Origin: Brasenia schreberi
Lineage: Eukaryota; Streptophyta; Magnoliopsida; Nymphaeales; Cabombaceae
Assembly (NCBI GenBank): GCA_036023115.1
Contig: JAYKKT010000076.1
Span: forward strand, 6,266,001-6,330,000
Direction: 5' to 3'
Length of the DNA: 64,000 bases
Position 1 is the stretch's first letter; each line of letters opens with the position of its first letter. Under the pieces are notes generated by a model, which was given only the letters and a program-made list of their open reading frames with translations, was not told where the DNA came from and did not search any database. The position numbers were made by a program, and so were the translations under genes. Positions 57,362 to 64,000 of this stretch are shown one piece after another.

Positions 57362-58919
57362 CTAACTGTTGATCACACTGCAAACCTTCCTTATTTCACC
57401 TGCAGTTCCAGTCTTCACTTCAATCCGACCCATCTTCTCCATGGAGAATGCAAACGCTTTAAAGAAGTTGTCCGGAGAGCTCTCCAGTATTTCAGTCACA
57501 TAAGACTTTGTTATCTTGTCTGTAAGTAGAGCAGCATCAGATGCGAAGAGGCCTCTTCTCTTTACCACGTTTCTGTAGTAATTTTGGTCGAAGGACCGGA
57601 AACTCCCGGGATCCATTTCAAGAATCGTGGTGTCATCTGCAAGGGTCTTGCATTTCTGCTTGAGGTTTTCGGCATAGAATTTGTCAAGTGATGGGTCTTG
57701 ATCACCATTTCCTGTAAAATTGTACAGCCTTTTTGACATGGATTTACAGTGTGCGATGCCAATCGTGTGCCCACCTGCAAGAACACAGAAAGCAATGAAT
57801 CCAAACTGACGTTGCAGAAGTGGAAATATCACCAGCACAATTCAGTACTGCTATTGTGAACTTGTCTTAGGCTGAGTTCAACTGTGGCACTCGCTCTGTT
57901 GCAAAATTTTGAGTGTTAACACACCTACATTATGGAGAGAGTGGCTAAGCTAACCTGAGAGAAGAACCAGATCCTTCACATCTAGGCCCTTGCAGGCAAA
58001 TCTGTCTTTGAGACCAGTAACATTTAAATATGTCGCGGGGAGATTATTCAAGGCCTCAGTAGATATTGAAACAGTTCCATCCCTGCGTCCTGTTGACACT
58101 GTCCATGAAGGGCCACCCTGTGGCAAAGGAATTGATGGCAGTACATTAAGCTCAGGCTAATGATTAATTAACAGGAAACGCAAAAAGGGTCCTTTTGGCG
58201 ATTTGCGCGTGTAAGTGTTCTTACTATGACAGCCACTGCATCCCTAGCAGCAAGAGCCAGAATATCTGCACACGATACAACCCCGGGACACTCGGCTTCC
58301 ACCAGGGCCTTCACTCTGTCAATGAAATCGAAACCCCGGAGTGTTCGATTTGGAACCGCATCCTTCTCCGCAGTGTTGTTTTTGACGGAGTTCAGCAGCA
58401 CAGATCCGTCACAGCCCTGAGAATACACAGAGTTATAATTGTATCCACGATCTAGCGGTCTATGCAGGTAGGCAGTGTTGAAAAGGTGGATATTTTTAAA
58501 AAAGTTACTTCTCTTAGAGAGTTGTTATGTTACGAGGACAAGCGTTGAATAAGAAAAAAGCATAATGACAGCAATAAGAAGTTCGTGAATTATGGAATCA
58601 TGTGAGAGACTCCACAAGAGTGGGGATGAGTTAAAATTTTTATGGTTAAGTTGTCTCCTTTCCTCTTAAACAAGCATTCGTCAGAAAATGAGTAGATATA
58701 GATAAAAGGCAACGCAAATCAAGTACTACTGACCCTCACAAAGCAGTCATGGAAATGCAGTCTGAGAAGTGCTGCAGCCAAAGTTGGTGCATTGGGGATA
58801 TGCTCCTTAACATGGTCTTCAACGATGCTCTCTGCGTGTGGACACACTTAGTCATAGAAGCCAACTTTGAGCTGAGCATGGCTCAACACAACAATCACCG
58901 AGGAATTCATACTTCTCAT
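57362..58919 (-). CDS. Class III (secretory) plant peroxidase, four exons, with an in-frame stop
   Basis: Haem peroxidase of the secretory pathway, oxidising phenolics with hydrogen peroxide in the wall or vacuole. Exons on the minus strand: 58919-58734, 58416-58225, 58117-57955, 57774-57362; all three introns are GT...AG (GTCAGT, GTAAGA, GTTAGC donors) at the usual family places. The reading is 317 codons, the usual length. A short signal-like start ([15 protein letters not shown]) precedes QLKVGFYD. Exon 1 has the distal motif [11 protein letters not shown]; exon 2 [23 protein letters not shown] and [17 protein letters not shown]; exon 3 [14 protein letters not shown]; exon 4 the proximal-His motif [10 protein letters not shown]. 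All eight family cysteines are readable, plus one extra (FACKG), and four N-glycosylation sequons. TAA at 58850-58848 (codon 24) lies between FYD and VCP, so it is a pseudogene, a null allele or a base error. Confidence 0.9.
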
Positions 58920-58980
58920 GTCTCTCTCGTCTCGTGCAGATGAGCTTTGCACAGTGAGGGACTTGGATTTCTGAACCCAT

Positions 58981-58989
58981 TATTTATAG
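58981..58989 (-). promoter_or_regulatory. Peroxidase TATA box
   Basis: Minus strand CTATAAATA, about 62-70 bp upstream of the ATG at 58919, a normal spacing for a plant gene with a short leader. Confidence 0.65.
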
Positions 58990-59493
58990 ACGTTCGTTCA
59001 TTTCAAAAAATGTTTCATTTTTCAATATATGAAGACCACCAACATCTGATTATTCCACTAATCAGTTTAACATAAAAAAAAAACTTTTCCTCCATTTCTC
59101 GTATCTGGAATTCAATTAGGGTTGGCAACCAGCTTACGTGTGTAGATCAAACTCTTAATTATTGTTTCCATATCAAGGGGATAATACAACTTTGATGAAC
59201 TTCTTTACATTATTTTCAATAATTCACACAACCGATAATTAATTCCCTTTGGAGTTTGTGCTATCAACCAGCTTGACCAATGACAAGAACATGTAAGGCC
59301 CATATTACAACCACGCAATCCTGCTTTATCAACAGGTTGAGACCCAGCTTAAAGTACGTTATATATGGTATGCTGGCGTCCGTGGTATGACGCCATCAAT
59401 TAACCCAGGGATGTGATTTAATCGGTCCATAACCGTATTCTGTAAGCTCAATCATTTCGCTTTTACAGCATCCAGTAGATATGAATATAAGTG

Positions 59494-59500
<7 letters not shown>

Positions 59501-59534
<34 letters not shown>
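59501..59534. repeat. (AT)n microsatellite
   Basis: About 34 bp of AT repeat, some 580 bp upstream of the peroxidase start codon. Confidence 0.85.
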
Positions 59535-59537
<3 letters not shown>

Positions 59538-61792
59538 AACCATCCATTAATTTGAATTCAAAAGTATAAATGTACATGTAAATAAGTACACTGCAAAAGT
59601 ATACATGTATTTTTTATTTTGGGATTGAAATTTCAACAATTTATTATTAAAGATGAATGATTCATATTTGTTTGGATATAACAGCATACTAGTCTCTCTC
59701 TTTATATATTATATATGTATATATAAAAGAGAGAATTGGGGTAGCTACACTTTCCTTCATCTTATATCATGTTGGATGATCATGATCATCCAATCATGGC
59801 CCATATCAAAAAAGAAAAAAGTGGAAGTTAGTTTTGAAGAAAGCAAAAAGTAAACAGTATAACTTGAATTTTTTAACTATGAGTAGATTTAAAATTTGCC
59901 TTTTGAATTATAAAAGGCAAATTAGAATAAGATAATTATGTGCAGTTCTAATTAATTGGACATATTTACACACCTCTGTAGTTACAATTCATTCCAATTA
60001 TTGGCAATTGCTCCTTCGCTAATTCTTACTATTGAAAAATGTCAGAATTCCTTATCCCATCAATCAAAATAAAAAAATAAAAAATTGACAACCGAAATAA
60101 AAAAGATCAGAATAACTTTAGTCAAACCATCATAACATCAAAATTTGTCTGATAAAAAGAAGAATAAATCAAACACAATAATAGTCAGAAAAGGATTTAT
60201 TCCAATCATTTTACCTACTTATCCCAATTATTGTCTCCAGTCGTAATAAACCTTATTTAGAATTTTATGGATAGATAGAATTAAGTACAAAACAACACAT
60301 AATAAACATAATGATATGATAAAAAATAGATTCATTATGGTTGTTCTACTTAGTTTCCTATAACATAATAAATCTTATTTCGACTATTATGCATAGTAAG
60401 AATTTAAGTATAAAACTACCAAGGTAGTCTATTTTGACTATTTCACGTATTATTTTGATTATTGTGAACCATCATAATAAGTTTTTGAATATAACCTACT
60501 TTGGTCTTTTGTTTGAATGGTTCAAATACAATCAATATCAATTTCTAAACAGGCTTAATACATTAAAACATGAACAACAGATAATGAATCAGACAATTAT
60601 TATTACAAAAAGGACAATATGTAATGTATTGCTTTGCTTAAATATGCATAGACTGCAAAGATCAAAAGTTGATAATACAAACATCAAGGGTTCATATGTT
60701 CATCACAAAAGTCAAACAATTTTTGAATAGTCATAGTACATCACAATATTCTAATATACTATTGATTCAACCAATTTTTATGTGATTGATCATGTGACTC
60801 TGCAATTCTATGGTTTCTAAATGTTAAAAATCAAAAGAATAAGTAAACAATTAAGTTACTAATAACATGAGCAAAGAATATATAACTTATGTTTTCAATA
60901 CCCATGTTTCTTGTAAGGTCGAACCAAATATGGGCATTGCAAGTTGAATAAAATCCTCTATCCGATTCTCCATTCTAGAAATATGAAGTAGTCATACTTT
61001 AAAGTTAATTGTAAGATCACTAGTAAAAGTCAATAATATCAAAACTAATCAAATCTTCAATATTTTCAAGTTGACTATGACTAAGAACATATTGTTGTTT
61101 TACACTCGAAACTAGTTTTACTTATCCTTATGGATGCGCAAATATCTAAACCTCTCTTAAAAGGGGTAGAGGTAGGCAATGAACTTGATTCATAGCAAAC
61201 AGTTTTAGATTCCTCAAACACTTTGTTCTATTCAAGAAAAATATTGGGCTACATGATAAACTATAAAGTCAAAACAAATATAAAATAAGAAATTAAAGCA
61301 AATACTAACATAAGATGGAGTTAGTTTCTTCATCAAAAAAGTTGTAACTTTTTGTAGTAGTCAATATAAGTAATTACTTCATTGATCTCTATGTCCATAT
61401 GTATTTTTTTCTATAATATAAATAAATAGAGAATGTTACCATTAGTTAGATATATGTAACTTATATACAAAAACTTTGTATGATTTATTAAAAAATAAAA
61501 AATATGATACCCTTCGTAGATTATAATAATGTCCAACGAAGGATATAGCTCTCCGATTATACCTTCAATCTTGCTTTACAAGAGTTGCTTTCATATTCAA
61601 ACTTTATTCTACTTTTGCCTAAGACTACTATAATTGTTTAATCTTTTCTCATGACGTAACTTGGGAAGGCCTTCTACAATAATATGTTCTAGAGAATACC
61701 ATAAAGATGTGATGTTTGGTTTACAATATCTTGACTTAATAGCATTATGATAATCTTTGAAGTTCTTCTATAAATGCTTCCTACAAAACTTT

Positions 61793-61827
61793 TTAATAGT
61801 GTCACTTGAAACTTCAAGTCTTATTGT
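61793..61827 (+). repeat. 35-bp direct repeat, copy 1
   Basis: Identical to 61903-61937; starts TTAATAGTGTCACTTG and ends AAGTCTTATTGT. The copies are 110 bp apart. Confidence 0.9.
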
Positions 61828-61902
61828 GAGATCTATAAAGTCAAATTTGGAATACAATAATATCAAAATATACAATATACATATATATCATCTAAAGTCA
61901 AA

Positions 61903-61937
61903 TTAATAGTGTCACTTGAAACTTCAAGTCTTATTGT
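61903..61937 (+). repeat. 35-bp direct repeat, copy 2
   Basis: See copy 1. Confidence 0.9.
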
Positions 61938-62189
61938 AATTAAAAAAAGTTGTATTACCTCAATAGCCTAAATATTCTTGAACAATCTATATTTTTTTCT
62001 TTTGGGGACTCATACAAAGTAACCCAAAGGGTTTTTCGTAAAAAGAGGGGATAAATTATGTTGAGACATATTTTCTTATTACAAAATTTACATCAATAAG
62101 AATAATCCTCACAATATCAGTATATTATGATTTGGATTTACATCAGTTAGATGTAAATACTTCTTTTCTAAACAGATATTTAGATAAAA

Positions 62190-63300
62190 TCATATATATG
62201 CAGTAGTCCAAAGGATATATAGTTGAAGGCTAAGAAGATAAATGAAATAGGCTGATAAAATCCTTATATGGCCTGAAAAAGTCACATCGCCAATGGTATC
62301 TGACTTTTCAAAATGTCATGGCTAAACTTAGGTTTGTGGCTAATGAGCTTAATTTCTATCTATATATATGGAACAGTGGGAGCCACTTTCTCATCCTATC
62401 TTTATATATAGATGATATATTATTGATTAGAAATGACAAAGGGATGATTGTCAAAACCAAGTCATGATTAAACCCAAGGTTCGAAATAAAGGGGAAGCAT
62501 CCTATATTCTGGTATAAAGATTTCTCGAGATAGAGAATCAAAACTTCTTTGCCTAAGTCAAGAGATATATATTGATTATATTCTTAAGAAGTTTAAAATA
62601 GTTGAATGCAAATCTACATCTAAACCTATTGTGAAAGGGTCAAATTGAGTAAGGTTGATTGTATTGGTAAAGGAGATGATAAGCTTATTGTTCCTTATAC
62701 ACAGGCTGTAGGCAACGTGATGTATGTTATGTTATGCACGAGAACTAATATATGCTTTGTTGTTGGTTTTGTGAGTAGATATCAAAGTAATCTTAGATGG
62801 CAATATTGGATAGTTGTGAAAAGGATTCTAAGATATCTCAAAGGAATAAAAGACTTGAAACTTTATTTTCAAGCAGATGAATTGAAAGTGATAGGATAAT
62901 GAGATGCTGATTTTGTTGGGAGCAAAGATGATAAGAAATCAACTTCAAGATAAATATTTTTATTTAGAGGTGGTGCAGTTTCTTGGGTATGCAATAAACA
63001 AGGTTATGTAGCGCTGCATCCAAAAGAGGGTGAGTATGTTGCGTATAGTATTACTGCTACTAGTGCCGTTTGGATAAGCCACTTCATATGTGATTTGAAG
63101 TTGGATATAACCAATGAGTAAGATGTTATATATTGTAACAACAGTGCAATAATTACTCTTATTAAGAGTGGAGTTGATAACTCACGAAGCAAGCATATAA
63201 TATTTAAATATCACTATGTTCATGATAGCTCAAAAGAAATGAAATAACTATATATTATATGCCAACTATTGATATGTTAGTTGATCCCTTAGCAAACGAC
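62190..63300 (+). pseudogene. Copia 2 RT and RNase H, decayed
   Basis: SKGYIVEG, RLIKSLYGLKKSHRQWYLTF (about 62250), LILSLYIDDILLIRND with YIDD in place of YVDD (about 62400), then VPYTQAVGNVMYVMLCTRTN, DLKLYFQADELK, GGAVSWVCNKQGYVALHPKE with EYVAYSITATSAVWISHFI, and SKHIIFKYHYVHD of RNase H. A few stops and frameshifts (62470, 62520, 62880, 63118, 63245). Same order and close residues as copia 1, so a related family, and better preserved. Confidence 0.85.
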
Positions 63301-63516
63301 ATCTCAGAAGAATTGTTTACTAAACATGTAACCCATATAGGATTGAGATATGCGCATATAAGTGTAGAGAATATACTTTGTTGTGAGTTATGCTGAAAAA
63401 ATACATTGCTTGTGGAAAAACCGCATAATGAGTAAAAGTTAAAATTTAGCTGCAATAAAGAAAATTGATACAACTTGTGGGAGAAAAATCGTGTATCAAA
63501 AGATTGCTCCAGTGGC

Positions 63517-63528
63517 CAAGTAGAAAAT
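63517..63528 (+). other. Copia 2 polypurine tract
   Basis: AAGTAGAAAA before the LTR start TGTAAGTAG, in the same setting (GGCCAAGTAG...) as the copia 1 tract. Confidence 0.6.
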
Positions 63529-64000
63529 GTAAGTAGTGGATGGCCACTATCGGTCCATTACTAACAACCACGAAATGTAGGAAGAAATCCCTCTTCTCGA
63601 ATTTCATGATCATGTTTTTCGAAAATACAAACGTTCATAAAATTATTTTAATTTTTTGAAAAGGTCACACACAATTCGTGGATAAATTAAAATGGATATT
63701 AAATAGGAAAACCAAGAGAGGAAAACTAAGAAGATAGAAAAGCCATGTATAAATACAAAGAATCGTATAGAAAGTAATGAGTGATTCACATTACAATCTT
63801 CACAAAAAGCCCTCTCTAGATAACCTAGAAACAACATATATTCTTCTTTGTTCCTTTTTTCATCCTACATTATAGGAAATACAAAATACAAGGACGAACA
63901 AAAAGCAGAACCAAGAGACAGTTGGCTTCCGTTGCACCATAACCGAACTCCGAAAACCTCGAACAACTTCAACAAAGAGTGACTGCCTAACAGCCTCTTC
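63529..64000 (+). repeat. Copia 2 3' LTR, runs off the window
   Basis: At least 472 bp, homologous to 54285-54739. Keeps a TATAAATA box at 63748-63755. The LTR end and any target duplication lie outside the window. Confidence 0.85.

Larger units (their letters stand above)
58990..62189. other. Unassigned AT-rich intergenic DNA
   Basis: Upstream of the peroxidase and before copia 2. No gene recognised; the longest frame (60434-60730, 98 codons) has no motif. The near part should hold the peroxidase promoter. From about 60000 to 62150 the sequence is very AT-rich with scattered short repeats. Confidence 0.5.

Noticed and set aside
58195..58455. Plus-strand frames over the peroxidase exon 2
   Set aside because: They are shadows of the minus-strand exon, which carries the peroxidase motifs.

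Overview
This window looks like repeat-rich intergenic DNA from a flowering plant with a sizeable genome. The evidence is one class III peroxidase gene with the three introns typical of that plant family, set among degraded Ty3/gypsy (Tat-lineage-like), Ty1/copia, hAT and CACTA elements. The DNA is AT-rich and almost every long reading frame outside these elements is closed by stops. Nothing seen fixes the species. All identities come from reading translations by eye; no search was run.

Layout. 1-4.5 kb: unassigned DNA holding one copy of a duplicated coding-like segment, whose partner is at 41.7-42.0 kb. 4.5-9.8 kb: a gypsy element on the minus strand, with a 3.2-kb 3' LTR and an integrase carrying only two nonsense changes. 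9.8-28.7 kb: a chain of four plus-strand gypsy LTRs with two decayed internal regions. The first has its protease to pre-RT block inverted in place, and its two RNase H domains support a Tat-lineage placement. 28.7-34.2 kb: a CACTA remnant with TNP2 transposase pieces and a probable terminus. 34.2-38.2 kb: largely unassigned, with a weak SINE-like head and a possible LTR. 38.2-41.3 kb: a second copy of the minus-strand gypsy LTR. 42.3-45.6 kb: a copia element with two LTRs, PBS, PPT and a 5-bp target duplication. 48.6-50.8 kb: a hAT element with terminal inverted repeats and an 8-bp target duplication. 51.2-52.4 kb: minus-strand gypsy integrase debris. 53.8-56.4 kb: a rearranged block with direct repeats, inverted arms, a copia LTR and an inverted copia integrase. 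57.3-59.0 kb: the peroxidase gene on the minus strand. 62.2-64.0 kb: a second copia element whose 3' LTR runs off the window.

The only host gene recognised is the peroxidase. Its promoter, splice sites, haem-binding histidine motifs and eight family cysteines are readable, but a TAA codon interrupts the start of the mature protein. The rest are mobile elements that do not work together in a pathway; their interest is structural: an internal inversion, LTR chains sharing members, variable minisatellites in the LTRs, and possible captured coding fragments. I see no convincing new biological system.
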